In this document: piece by piece, positions 24,389 through 36,463 of the stretch
How positions within the stretch are numbered: the first letter of the stretch is position 1
Layout of the letters: each line of letters opens with the position of its first letter
DNA from: Circinella umbellata
Taxonomy: Eukaryota > Mucoromycota > Mucoromycetes > Mucorales > Lichtheimiaceae
Length of the DNA stretch: 64,000 nt
Reading direction: 5' to 3'
Assembly: GCA_025093555.1 (NCBI GenBank)
Contig: JAIWNF010000011.1
Span: forward strand, 434,001 to 498,000
Made by a program: the position numbers and the translations under genes
The notes under the pieces: model-generated
Told to the model about the DNA's origin: nothing
The model's database searches: none
Seen by the model: only the letters and a program-made list of their open reading frames with translations

Positions 24389-26228
24389 CTTGTTATATAT
24401 ACAAAGCCGTTAGGATCTCAGCGGTGGAAGCAAAGAAGAAGAACAAATTCTTTGTCAGTTTGACTTATAAAAAGTTAGGGGAAACACAGCTGATGAAGAT
24501 GTTGAAAAAGCTGATTCATTTATTTAGATTGTAAGAAGAACCAAAGCGCGACAACTCATCGAGCGGATGGAATATATAAAAAAAATGCTTGGCAAGTTTC
24601 TTTTTTTTTCTCAGTATCACACAGTCTTCAAGTGGTTCCGTTTGATCTGATAATTTCCCATGTGTTTATAGTAATAATCACTTCATTGCGCTAATTTTTC
24701 TTTGTAGAAGGTAAAATTCTATTTTCCCCGCTATCATACACATTGGCAAGTACAATTGGAAGACTTTTGCAGTTAGTCATTAGTATATCATTAAATATAT
24801 AATTTAATTATAAATCAACCTATATATAGCAAATTCTAACTGGAACTATCATTTGTACTTCTCAATTGGTCATCAAAGATGGATACATCTAGTGTTTGTG
24901 ATTTTTTTTATATAAAATAGGGATCGCTGTGTCACTTTTTAATCCATGGAATCTTTACTATATATCTGATTATAGACTATAGTAATACTTTTTTCTATTG
25001 TAAGAAATAATAAATGCGCGCTTTTTCGCTTTTTAACAAATTCCAAAACAGTAGAATCATTATACATTATAAGTAGCGCGGCGTAGATGTCCGATTGTCG
25101 GTACGAATTTACAGCTTTCTTTGTGTCACATTGACCCGAGAAATTTGTTTACATTTCTTTCTCAACAATCAAACTTTGGAAATATCATTATTCTTAATAT
25201 ATGAATTACAAACATACACAATTATTATTCATGTAATTGCCGATATAAACATTATTCTAAACTGTACCAATCAATATTATATAGTTAGTTAATCAATTGC
25301 GCTAATTGACATCAAATAATTATGTATTATTACATACTTCTTTTGCTTGAATAAACAAAAAGGATAAACCAGAAAACTGGATTTCTGGTTAAATATACGG
25401 CAAAACCTGTATTTCCTTTGTAGCCCCCACACGTTACCATTTGAGTTTCACCAGAGTAAAAAAGGAAGGCGGTGATTCTTTTCGTTATCAGATCTTAAAA
25501 GTAATAAGCATAATAATCATGTGAGAGTTGCTTCTGTGTTTAACTGAAGAACAAGAATGAGTATTTTTTCTAATCGCGCTCGTAAAACAAGATCCGAACA
25601 AGGAGCCCTCAAAAACAGAACATCTATTTGATATAGTTTAATCTTTTATTAGATAAATAATCAATCCTATTGAAGTGAAAATAGACAGTCTATAGAAGCT
25701 AAATTCTCTTATATTTAGTAATAAATAAATCATTGGTAACAAGTAAAGCAATTCTATATAAAGTTCCAAACAAAACATTGATGTACTTTGCACAATTATC
25801 AGCAAAGGAAATAGAATACTTTTAATCAGATTTATTTTGTTCTCTTTGGACATTTTTTCGAAATGCTCAAAATCACCAATTATGGATCCAAGAATGCCTC
25901 CGCAAAAGGAGAATCAAAACTAGTTGGTTGTAGCACATTGTTTCATCGGTAGTACGGACGGATCTGATTAAAAAAGAGAAAGCCTTTTTTTTTGGGCATA
26001 ATTCCCGATCAACTGTGAAAACGATATCATAATAAACGTAAAAGGAAAACTCGCAATATTTACTCGCAAGAAGGATATATTTGGTGTGTGAAGCAAAATA
26101 TCATTTACCGCTCTGTCGGAGAACACGAAATACTTTGAATATATAATTGGACTGAAAAACAATCAACATTAATTATCTACAAGAACTTGTTTCATACACA
26201 TTTATTACATATATACCAAACCTTTATC
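24389..26228. other. Intergenic region, no gene seen
   Basis: About 1.8 kb of very A/T-rich DNA between divergent genes. A 71-codon minus ORF at 25638-25853 is hydrophobic only because of its A/T content. No RNA gene or repeat recognised. Confidence 0.5.
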
Positions 26229-26883
26229 ATGCCTTCAATTACTACTTCATCTGCTGTTCTTCTTATTAGTTACTTTGCCGCATCTGCTGCTGCTGCTGCT
26301 AACTGTAACCCATCCTTCGATGTCGCTGCTGGTTCAGATTGTATCACCAAATGTAGACAAGTAAGTACATGTACCAGTATTTTCTTTGACCAAGAATTAC
26401 TTTAATACATTTAATCTAAAATTTATCAGATGTATATTAATAAATATTGGTTTTCTTACTATTTTATAGACAGCTGGTGTTGCCATGGATAAAAGTTTCT
26501 CTCTCGACCCTTCATCAAGCTCATTTATTAGCAGTCTTGCTAACGAATGTGAAAAGGGTACACCATCCTATACATCATATATGACACAATCCGGCATGTG
26601 TATGATGAAATGTTCAGAAAGTGAACAAGCAGATTATGGAAGTCGTGAACATCCTGATGTCTGTACTTGGTATAGTGCCCACAAGAGCGACTCTTGTGCC
26701 GATGCTAGTGGAAGTACTTCATCATCCTCATCATCTGATAGCTCCTCGGGTTCAAATGCATCTTCAACTGCTAGCGGTGATTCTGCTCAACAAAGCACTG
26801 AAGAATCTGCAGCCAACAATGTAAAATTGGGTGGTTTCGTAGTATCTCTTGCTGCTGCTGGAATTGCTGCCTTACTTTTCTAA
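26229..26883 (+). CDS. Small secreted eight-cysteine protein, GPI-anchored
   Basis: Two exons, 26229-26360 and 26470-26883, give 181 aa. A signal peptide (residues about 1-23, hydrophobic then Ala-rich) precedes a domain with eight cysteines: NCNP, SDCI, TKCR, NECE, GMCM, MKCS, DVCT and DSCAD. A Ser-rich, probably O-glycosylated linker follows (residues about 116-155), then a C-terminal hydrophobic tail (LGGFVVSLAAAGIAALLF) ending the protein, which is a GPI-attachment signal. This is the layout of a cell-wall or plasma-membrane surface protein. The eight-Cys count recalls CFEM proteins, but the spacing was not shown to match. The upstream in-frame ATG at 26187 would add 14 residues ahead of the signal peptide and is less likely. 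Confidence 0.82.
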
Positions 26884-29800
26884 AATTATTACCCATTCCC
26901 TCAAAATCGTCACACCGCACATATTAATACTTGCTATTTGTTAATTGTATTTACTCTTGTAATTTAAATAGGCCTGTGCCCTTCAATCCCTTTAGTATAA
27001 ATATACACAAACCATTAAAATAATACTTTATATACATAACTGAAAATAAAATTATATAAGAGCACTGAAACAAAAATAAATAGAATTATATCATTGTCTT
27101 ACTAATAATCCGGGTATTAAGATATTGTAGAAGTAACTTTACTGTTTAATATATCAATAATGACTAGTAACCATAAAGCGATCTGCTCTGCACATGCTGC
27201 AGAAACATAAAAAGCTTTGTGCTTGTTGGCTCATCAAAAATAGTTAGTTATACTGCGTAAGATTAGCTCTAACTTAAGATAGCATCTTTTGCTCTGACAG
27301 CTTGCTTTAGTATTTTTTACGCAGGGAAAAAAAAGGTACGCATTAGATTAAACGTTCAAGTGCTGTCACACACAGTAACAAATAAGAGAAGTATTACAAT
27401 AAGACGATAGAATAAGTGAAATGTAAATGATTCATGATAGGGTAAAAAATAATTGCATGGGATAGTATGCCTATCGTTAATAACAACAATTTACTTGTAT
27501 CAGCAAAAATGATACAACATGTGTCATATCGAAATTGTCATTTACAGCAACAGAAGATTGTAAACTAAACTGCCGCCTATCGTTAATGAGTTATTATGCA
27601 CGAGACCATTTTTCCGATCAAATATGGAGTAGACTAAAAATCGCTATAAAATAGATATTAAAATAGCATGTATTGATGAAAATCATGGATATTGCTGTAG
27701 AAAAGCCATATCACCACTTAATAATACAGTTTTCGTATTCTAAATTACCAATCAATAAAGTTTTACATTTATTAAATTTACTTTTAATTAAAAGCACCAA
27801 TAAATGGGTTACGTAGCTTTTTCAAATTGACAAAGAATCAAGAACAGTCGAGTATGCATGGTGGAAAGCTCCTACATAATACGTATTGAGTATGGTTGGA
27901 TTTCTGACCTTTTCTCGTGGATAAGGTAAAAGCAGTTATTATTACCAGACTTTGTAGCCATTCCTGCAAATTATTATGTAAGATATCAACAGTATAAAAC
28001 AATATTATTTATAAATGTGATTGCATTAAAAAAGAAAGAGAAGCATTCCATTATACAGTAATTGTTATTATTAATCACAAAATACCCAAGAGACGAGCTT
28101 GTTAATTTTCTTTATTATTATACGCATAAGAGAATAAACTAAAACATCTGATCTGTCTCATTGTTATACATATTACTGCTTCAAGTTGCAGAAAAAAATA
28201 CTAATCACACTATCTATCACTTGAATTTTTTAAAAAAGAATCACTTTCTATTGAATACTCTCTTCTGGACACTGAAAAATAAAGCTATGAATTTTTTTTA
28301 GATTCGCTACGACGTACGAAGACTTATATATTATCGCTCTTACAAAGTATAAAAAAAACGGATCTACACTATGTGCTATTTGATTGTTAGTACTATCATA
28401 GTACCAAAAACGACAAATACACAATCAAGAATATACATTTCGTTATTATTAGTTAATTCTTGGTTACTCTAAGGAAAAGAAATAAATACGTAGCAAACAT
28501 TCATTATGATCAACAATTATTTCACTTTTGTATATCATACCGTTTGTTTTCAATGATATATAAATTATAAAGATATTATTAATTATTAGTAGTTCCATTT
28601 TTATGTCAATAATATTGGACGTACGTTAACATTGTTGTCAGCTGCATACTCATAAATGAAATCGTGCTCAGCATTATTCTATTAGTAGTGTAGCCTTAAT
28701 TTTCCATGAATATCTATATTATAGTGTGATACTAAAGATAAAACTCAATGTGTTCCAAGAAACAAATCTCCTTTTTGATAAGAAACTCTTTTTAAATCAT
28801 CCTAATGTATTGATATGTAACAGATCAGGGTTTAACGATTAAACAACAGCAATCTTCCACGCAGCCACATTATATACAGCTACTTGGGGTATAATCAAGT
28901 AACACACTATATTATGGAGTATAGTATCGAGCAGTTTGTTAATTGTGATTACAGAAGTCGTTGTTGGATCAAAATGACCGCTTTTTTGTATTATTTTATG
29001 TCGTCAGCTTGATATTTATGTCAAAACCCATTAAACAACTAAGCAAAATGATAAATAAAGCAAGAATGGCTCTTTCCCTTCCAAAAAATGTTATTGCTTC
29101 TGCTTTATCTTTTGATACGCATTAATTGTTATCAGTGTCAATATTTATTATCAAATACATTAGTATATTAAATCCGGAGTACATTATTTGTGTATTTGAG
29201 TCATTGTTATATTAACATCGAGGAGTTTTAATTACCTGATGAATAAATTCCACATCAATATTATCATACAAGTTTGGTGGTACAACCATTTAATATCTGA
29301 TGTATGAAAATGAGTATGTACCACCACTGCATTGGTACCATACCATTTTGCCGTTATGAAATAAATGGTGATGAAGGTCGATCGGCGTTGGTAAAATAAC
29401 TTTTGCTCTCTCTACTAACGCAATAAAATAGTTTTTCTGCTCAATAATAATATTTGGTTGTGAGTACGTATGAGATTAATTACTAAGAAATATACACAAC
29501 ACAAAGTAAAATTCGAACTGTTAATGTTACCTTTTTTTCCCTTGTTGCTGGCAGAACATTATTTTCGAAAAAAAAAACAGAATAATTCATGTAGTTTATT
29601 ATTGCTTATCGAGACAGACTAGGAGTTTGAAAACAAATCAATTGCTGAGCAGTAGTCGCATTATATACAATAGCGCCATAAAATGATATAACCAATCAAT
29701 GTATTTTTTTTACTCGTTGTCATCGATACATTGCTCAAATAGTCTTGCTAATTGATTCATTATTGTGCCAATGGCGAATTCCAACATATTTAGTTTTTAT

Positions 29801-30151
29801 TATTTTATACATAGAATATATTTGATTTTGTGGAGATAGATATAAATAATATAGAGCAGCAGAATGCATAGGTTTTTTTAAAGAAATAACAGCTCGGTCT
29901 GTGTTGTGGCATATTGCGTATCAATAGTAGTACTTTGTAGGATATAAAGAATAAGATAAAAAAACGAATGTATGGTGAACTAATAATAATACAATGAACA
30001 ATAACCATAAATAACCCCCCCCCCCTTTTTTTAGGTACTATCGTGGCATATGGAAAAGGAGATAAAAAGAAAAAATCATATTCCTGAGGTATGATGGGAA
30101 ATACTATAGTAAAGGAATGCTAAGATAATGGTATCATAGTTTTGATTCTTT
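26884..30151. other. Long gene-poor A/T-rich interval
   Basis: About 3.3 kb with stops in all frames at short spacing; the largest ORF (29805-30008, minus) shows no family features. A C-homopolymer followed by a T-run lies at about 30016-30035. No tRNA, snRNA or transposon termini were recognised. It may hold regulatory DNA or a non-coding transcript. Confidence 0.5.
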
Positions 30152-30487
30152 TTAATAAAGAATGAAGTCAGCGCTGTTATCATTTTTTGGGATAACTATT
30201 CCTGCCTTGTGAAGAATCTTGAAAAATCGATCGAGACAGCTCTTATTCGCCTGGTGTTTTTTACGGATATCTGGTCGAGTAAAGACTTTACCACACAGAG
30301 GACATTCATAGCAAGGAGCGGCGCCGTTTCTGTGCGCTATGCTATAAAGGATATGTCGCTTAAGGTCTCGACAACGTGTAAAACTTCTATTACACTTTCT
30401 GCAATATTTGCCATTATTATCATCATTGCTGTCAATATTGTCGTTGTAGGATGCAACCACTTCTTGTTCCCGTAGATTTGCTGGCAT
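30152..30487 (-). CDS. Small zinc-finger protein (C2H2 plus C2HC)
   Basis: Single exon, 111 aa. A short acidic/Asn-rich N-terminus (SNDDNN) precedes finger 1, which begins YCRKCNRSFTRCRDLKRH and ends at SIAH (C-x2-C-x12-H-x6-H, a slightly long final spacing). Finger 2 is YECPLCGKVFTRPDIRKKH, ending at NKSC (C-x2-C-x12-H-x5-C), so the last ligand is Cys instead of His. A 25-residue tail follows with no activation domain. It is probably a nucleic-acid-binding protein; target unknown. It stands alone between two long gene-poor intervals. Confidence 0.75.
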   Translation of the reverse strand: MPANLREQEVVASYNDNIDSNDDNNGKYCRKCNRSFTRCRDLKRHILYSIAHRNGAAPCYECPLCGKVFTRPDIRKKHQANKSCLDRFFKILHKAGIVIPKNDNSADFILY

Positions 30488-31993
30488 TTTTAGATATACA
30501 GTATTTATATAGTGTACAATAATAATAATAATAATAATAATAAAAGAGGTATAATATATATATGTATATTATCCTGTTGCTGTTTTTTTTTCTTGAGTAG
30601 AAATATCACAAAAAATATGAGATTACCGAGGCTTTTTATATTTTTTTTGACATCTTCGCGCCACATCGTGTAGTTTGTCAAAAATCATTGTGGTAAAATA
30701 AATTTCAGATGCAGGCAAATGTTACTGCTGCAGTCTTGCGCCGTTTCTTTTTTTTTTATTTGTATAAAAAATACCAAGTTCATCATCTATCGTGTTCTAC
30801 AATATGATAGTTGAAACATACGTATCATTAATACTTTACCCCTTTAATCCCCAACAAAAAAAAGAACTATACGCACCAATAAACGTGTGTATGGAGAACT
30901 TTGTCTCGTCATTTTAATAGAGACTATAATACAGGTACCGAAAATGTTATTTAAAATAGTTAGCTTTAATAAGATACGTAATAATATGTGTGTTGCTTAA
31001 TTATAATGTATCATAGGATGCTGACACATAAAATAACCAAAGAAAAATGGTATTTATAGCAATTATCTTGCTCTCACGGTAATTGGTATGGATCCACATC
31101 GAAATTAATGTATGTTTCGAAAAACACCAGCGCAAGAAATAACCATATATTTCTTTCTTCACTATTAAATATTATACTTAACAATTGAATACGATTTAAA
31201 AGCTAAGATATCATGTTAAAGTCATTGATTGTGGTGTGTACTTAATTTCTAAGATAAAAAAATATAAGATTATTATAATGGATACTTATATATAAATATT
31301 GTCGTACAAACGGTCGTATCTTGATCGCATGATGAAAAGTTCTACACAATATCTTTAATTAATATTAATAAAAGCTGGATTTTACATTAGTAATGATGGT
31401 ATATGTAGAAGCAAATTGCACTTTACCATTTTATAAAATAGCGATGGCATATTTAACATGAGTCTTTTTTTTTTCTTTAATGTTTTTTGAGAACGATACC
31501 AATACGAAATGACTGTGTTGCATTAGATCTTAATTAAAAATACTATATTTAATACTCCATTATACAGATCCAGTTGTGGCGCTTTATTTACAATAGATTT
31601 AATACTCTTCTATTTTACATTATAATTAATATGCATCGACTCGTTTGATGGTAGCGTACGGTATCTCTATCTATTTTTATCTATAAATAATTTTGATCCA
31701 ACAACTTTAACCATAAAAAAATAAGGAAGTATGATATAACTTGTAATATTTTATTCTAAATAGAAAACAAAGCCCATACTTCCTTACTACCAATATAAAA
31801 ACATGTATATATATTATAATAACAGAAGTAGAAAGAAAGAACAAATCACTTAAGTAATTATTAGGTATAATGATCGGGAATTCTCATACTACTTGACTTG
31901 TTTCCTAATTTGGAAAACAGCTGCCATATCGTATGTCCGTCAGTGTTCCATCAAAGGATCTTCCTCTCCTGCTCTAAGCTTAAGCGAATCGCC
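30488..31993. other. Intergenic region with an (AAT)n microsatellite
   Basis: About 1.5 kb upstream of both the zinc-finger gene (minus) and the ribosomal protein gene (plus). An (AAT)n tract lies at about 30519-30542. Nothing else supportable. Confidence 0.5.
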
Positions 31994-32744
31994 ATGGTAA
32001 AACGATCGAATTTCCAAAATAATAATATTATAACCATCAACAATAACAACGCTTCTCGACGACGTGAACGGATGAATGGATGAATGGATGATTGGATGGA
32101 TGAATCGATTTTTTAATAAGGATGGATAAAATTATATAATTTTTGATATCAGGGCCCCTTTCAAAAAAAAAATAATAACGACATCGACATCTTTATATGT
32201 ATATATATAAATTCTTTTACAACTTCTTCTATTCTTTCCGGTTCATCGATTTGTCAGAAGCTTTGGAGTTGAGATGGAAATTACTCTATTATTATCATTT
32301 TAATTCAACTTTTTCAGTAATTAATTTGTATGATTGTTTTATTTCTTAAATAGCCCAAGCAAATTAAAGACATTAAGGAATTCCTTGAAATTGCCCGCAG
32401 AAAGGACGCCAAGTGTAAGTTTTAAATTAATATACGAAAAAACACAATTCAATTTCTTATTAATAATATTAATAATAAATAAATAAAATAGCTGCCTGCA
32501 TTAAGAAGAACGCCGACTCTGTCAAGTTCAAGGTTCGTTGTTCCCGTTACTTGTACACCCTTGTTGTCAATGACAAGCAAAAGGCTAGCAAGCTTAAGCA
32601 ATCTCTTCCTCCCAGTATGTATTTCTTTTTTTTTCTTTGTGCTATATATATATATATATAGAGTGGAACCAAATGATTACTTATGCAAGCTACTTTCTTA
32701 TCTTTTAAATTATATTAGCTCTTTCCGTAAACGAAGTCAAATAA
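31994..32744 (+). CDS. RPL38: 60S ribosomal protein eL38
   Basis: Small large-subunit ribosomal protein. Four exons: 31994-31996 (the ATG alone), 32354-32414, 32492-32614, 32719-32744, giving 70 aa, the same length as human eL38. The body reads [61 protein letters not shown] and TLSVNEVK, all family-typical. The start codon is placed at 31994 because ATG|GTAAAA is the nearest good donor in the right phase and the second exon begins exactly with the Pro codon after an AATAG acceptor. An ATG-only first exon with a long (357-nt) first intron is common among fungal ribosomal-protein genes. That intron contains a short GGAT/GAAT tetranucleotide repeat (about 32062-32105). Confidence 0.93.
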
Positions 32745-32930
32745 ATGTAGTTTACCTTTTGTATGACTTATTTTTATACACACAATAGTAAAAGAAAGAA
32801 CAAAAAAAGACATTGTTGATCATTTGATACCATCGGATTTGTATGTGAACTATATGATCTATATGATATTTGAATGAATACTTTGGGGGAATGTTTTTTA
32901 AAAAGGATATTGATTGCTTAAAGGTAAAAT

Positions 32931-33297
32931 GGGATGGCAAGGAAAACAATATTGAGTGTGGGGGTAGAAAATATAGAACAGTGTTATTATAAAATTCTGA
33001 TGGGTAAGTTTATTTGGTGCTCTGAATCTCTTAACGAAGCAGATAAACATCAATATATGACAGGATATTATATAGTCATGGATAATGGGCTTATTTCATA
33101 CCCATGGGAACATTAAAAAATATATTGAAGATTGAAATGAGTGTATCTTTCTATTTATTTATCTTTTGTTCAGTCCAATCGAACAATTTTGGATCATAAC
33201 AAAGAGTGAGGTGAAGTGTCATATATTTTTGCAGGAACATATTTTATCCAAAGGAACACGGAAACATGAAATGGTGCGGAAAAAAGTCATTTCCTAG
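32931..33297 (+). pseudogene. Relic of a Tc1/mariner-IS630-type DDE transposase
   Basis: Broken coding fragment with the C-terminal half of a DDE_3-type catalytic domain: LNEADKHQYMTGYYIVMDN carries the second catalytic Asp (MDN), a degraded KYIED stretch with an in-frame stop follows, then SPIEQFW.. with the third acidic residue, and a Lys-rich tail to a stop at 33295. There are at least one frameshift and one stop between the blocks, and the first catalytic Asp region is missing. Terminal repeats were not found, so element limits are unknown. It starts the transposon-rich stretch that runs to 39.0 kb. Confidence 0.7.
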
Positions 33298-34257
33298 GTT
33301 TCACTTCGCATTTCTACAAGTAGTGGGTTAAATATCGAAACAAAGAGTTGATATGAGGGTCAGCATTTTGATAAGAGATAACAAAGAAGCTTGTCTGCCT
33401 GTTGAACATGGAATTCATAATAATAGACAATGATTCCAATAAATGAATTTTTGACATAACGTTACTCATGGATGCTCTCCGTGGCCAAGAGACGCCAACC
33501 CATTTTCACTTAGAGCGCCAACAGTTAGTTATCAGCTACTATAAGGCGATAATGCGGTTTGATAGATCCCTCTTTACTGTATTTTTTATATATACTCGCA
33601 TAGAGTTTTCATTTTCTCTATTCCGAATATCTTGTATAGAACGCCGTACACACTTTGAGACGTTATATAAAATAAAGTATATTCTTTTTCTTTTTTTCGG
33701 TGGCAACAATGAACGAAAAATATCTTGGTGAAAAGAATAAGTTTGTTAACAATATCAACTTTATAAAGGTGCTTTTGAATATACATCTCAATTTAGAAAT
33801 GGAGAAATTCATCTCCATGTCAAAGAAAACCATGTTTCGAATCGCTCGCCATGGCCTTTTTGACCAACAAGGCCATATAGGGGATTTCAAAAATGAAAAA
33901 ATAAATTGAAATTTACGAAATTTTCGTCGATTTTGTCGATATCAAAAAGTCTCAAAAGATGCGTCAATACCAGTACAACAGCAGTTAAAAGAAATATATT
34001 TTCAAATGGGCTACAAAAAGGTAATTTTTAACAGGAGTTTATTTTTCTACTGATCTAATTATATATATTTCTTTGAAAAAAAGTTACTGTCGATCTCTTG
34101 GACATTGGGAGAAAAGAAGCTATTAGATGAAATTGATAGTTCCTTTTAAGAAGAAGTAAGTTTATTGCAGATAATATCACCTTTTGTTATTTTGATTTTT
34201 GATAGATTATCTTTGTCAGGTATTATCAATTCGATTAATCCATCACACTAAGAACGG
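33298..34257. other. Decayed sequence between element relics
   Basis: Contains short ORFs on both strands (33468-33731 and 33700-33909 plus; 33663-33890 minus) without recognisable domains. Given its position it is probably further decayed transposon or the 5' part of the next relic; nothing can be named. Confidence 0.4.
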
Positions 34258-35303
34258 TTGGAGCCATTTATCGATTTTAACGAGAAGAAAGAAAAGCTCT
34301 CAAGTTGGATTAGCGCTTTCAAGTTACATGGAATGAATGATGAATCACGAAATGTATATTCCCACTTCATGGAAATAAGCGAGACAGAATCACCCGAAAA
34401 TATATCATTTTTTATCGCCAAATTCAAGATACCTTATCTTGAATCAAAAAATCATCATTATCAGACGTACAAATGCTCAAGCTTAAGAAACAGGTGTTGG
34501 ATATTATTAATGATTGGAAAGAAGATGATTCTGAAACAACTTGTTATCGACGATTTGGAAGCATCATGGATCATTTTTTTCGTGGATCAGATGTACGCTT
34601 AGCAGAAAAAAAAATAAAAAATAAATTGTTTCTAACCTCTCCATGTGTTTCTTTCTCTTGTATTTTTTTTTGTAGTGGTGAGATGGCATCGCAAGTAACA
34701 AAATTATAAGAAAACAGTATAGCGATCTTATTTACGGTCCATCAGTCGAATCGATCAATATCTATGGCCGTAAATTAATCATCTTATCAAATATGGCGAT
34801 GATGTGGAGATATTCTTTAATGAATTCAAAAGGTTCACCGCTACGCCCAACTTGGGTAGCTCCCAACAATGTAAGAAGTTACAGGTGAATGAAGCGATCC
34901 TAGATTCACTGCAACGACCAAGTCCAAGGAAAACGATGGCAATGGACTGGATTGGACATATCGGGTATATGTTTGCTATCATTAGTTTGAATAATGTTTA
35001 TTACACCCAAAAGATTGATATCATGAGCATGCCTGAATCTACGGCGGATCTTACTCAATTTGAAACAATTTTAGATCTACCATCATTTCATTAACAGCAG
35101 AGGTCAAGACGCTCATGCTTCATTAAGTCAACGAAAAAATCTAGATCGACTGTGCTTTATTTATGATAGCACGGATACAAACAATTCCAGGATGAACAAA
35201 GGATGATTGGGCGTTTAAATACTTTCAAGAGTCAATCCCTAAATCTCATCCTTTGAGTCTTGAACTAGATCCAGAGAATATCTTTAAAAATATATTTTGG
35301 TGA
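34258..35303 (+). pseudogene. Broken coding region of an unrecognised, possibly repeated, family
   Basis: A string of protein-like blocks in shifting frames: 34258-34460 (FIDFNEKKEKLSSWISAFKL and onward), 34473-34590 (LKKQVLDIINDWKEDDSE), a short YGRKLIIL block near 34765, 34804-35094 (FFNEFKRF, then QVNEAILDSLQRPSPRKTMA, then WIGHIGYMFAII), and KDDWAFKYFQESIPKSHPLS at 35201-35303. At least three frameshifts or stops separate them. The block order and long conserved-looking segments suggest one former gene of about 1 kb or more. I recall similar sequence as a multi-copy gene family of Mucorales genomes but cannot name a domain. It lies inside the transposon island, so it may be element-borne. 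Confidence 0.45.
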
Positions 35304-35436
35304 CCTCAAAAGCCATACAATACGTAATGTTATCAAATAGAAAAATAAAAAAGTATTTTACTAAAAAGTATATGATTTTTTTATCTACTGTATTTCATTT
35401 TTTATTTATTTAGAAATAATTCTTATATCAAGGGAC

Positions 35437-35860
35437 TTATATTCTTGAATCCCATCCTTTAATCTTTTCTGGCTGTTTTTCCTTAAATTCAAGGATGACA
35501 TTATAGTACACAGTGAACCATGCCTTATCTCGTTTTAAGTTAATATGACAAAGGCTAATTTATCAAGAAAAATGCCATTTTTTGATTGTTTCGCACTTGA
35601 AAATTAATTACAGTCCATCCATGTTAAAAAAAAGAATTGTATACCCATAATTTATTGTTGCTAAGACAAAGTATGAATCAAGAAAGAGAAAGTAAAGACG
35701 CACAAGAAATGGCATAGTCTCATTGTAATATGGTGAAGCCAAGAGTTTCATTTTTATTTTTTCGAATGACTAGAAGCGATTTACCCATATAGCTTTCCTA
35801 TAATTTGTCCATCATGAAGCATCGATGTTAATCATGCTGAAATTGTCTACAGTAACTTTT
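35437..35860 (-). pseudogene. Heavily decayed minus-strand coding remnant
   Basis: Reading minus from about 35860, protein-like segments such as KVTVDNFSMINIDAS and YYNETMPFLVRLYFLF are interrupted by several stops, and the strand ends with LKRDKAWFTVYYNVILEFKE followed closely by DSRI and a stop at 35437-35439. No domain is recognised. The final block of about 35 codons is the most convincing. Probably the tail of a dead transposon gene. Confidence 0.3.
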
Positions 35861-36200
35861 CTTTTACACTGATTAATTAATGTTGTAGTCCAATTTCCGG
35901 GTAAAAAGCATTTTGTTTGCTACCAAGTAACAGGGTTGTAAATAATATTAGTATGCGGTATATACAATAACAACAATATATATGTGTATTTATATAGCGG
36001 TACAATGTACAAGTGGTGGTTAGAACGCTCTTTATTTGTTAATAACAACAAAGTACTATACTACTTAGACTAATGCAAATAAATCTGTTCCAGTTTTGTT
36101 CGACCAACAACAAAAATATTACCAGTACTAACTGCTAATTATAATATAAATATTTAGACGCATTTTTTTTCTGCTGGAACAGATAAATTTGAGATGAATC

Positions 36201-36463
36201 AAAATGTTGCCGAAGCGAAGGCTGAAAATGTGGTAAATACTCTCACGAGCCGCGCTTTATTTTTCATATAAATATAATAATAATTTTCTAATCTCTTTTT
36301 TTCTTATATCTTTCAAAGTAGCTAATAATAATAATATTCAATTTTTTTATGTGGTAATTTTTTGAGGGTAGTGAAATGAATTAAAATAAGTTTCGGATAT
36401 TATGTAACCAAGAAGTAGGGTGGGTATTTACCACATTTTCAGCCTTCGCTTCGGCAACATTTT
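36201..36463. repeat. Perfect 40-bp inverted repeat with 183-bp spacer
   Basis: Arm 1 at 36201-36240 (plus strand begins AAAATGTTGCCGAAGCGAAG) is exactly complementary to arm 2 at 36424-36463. Similarity goes further: GGAACAGAT lies outside each arm (36176-36184 plus; 36487-36495 minus). Arm 2 overlaps the 3' coding end of the tyrosine-recombinase fragment (frame reading NENVAEAKAENVV), so arm 1 looks like an inverted duplicate of that coding end. The transcript or single-stranded DNA could form a long hairpin. Confidence 0.9.
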
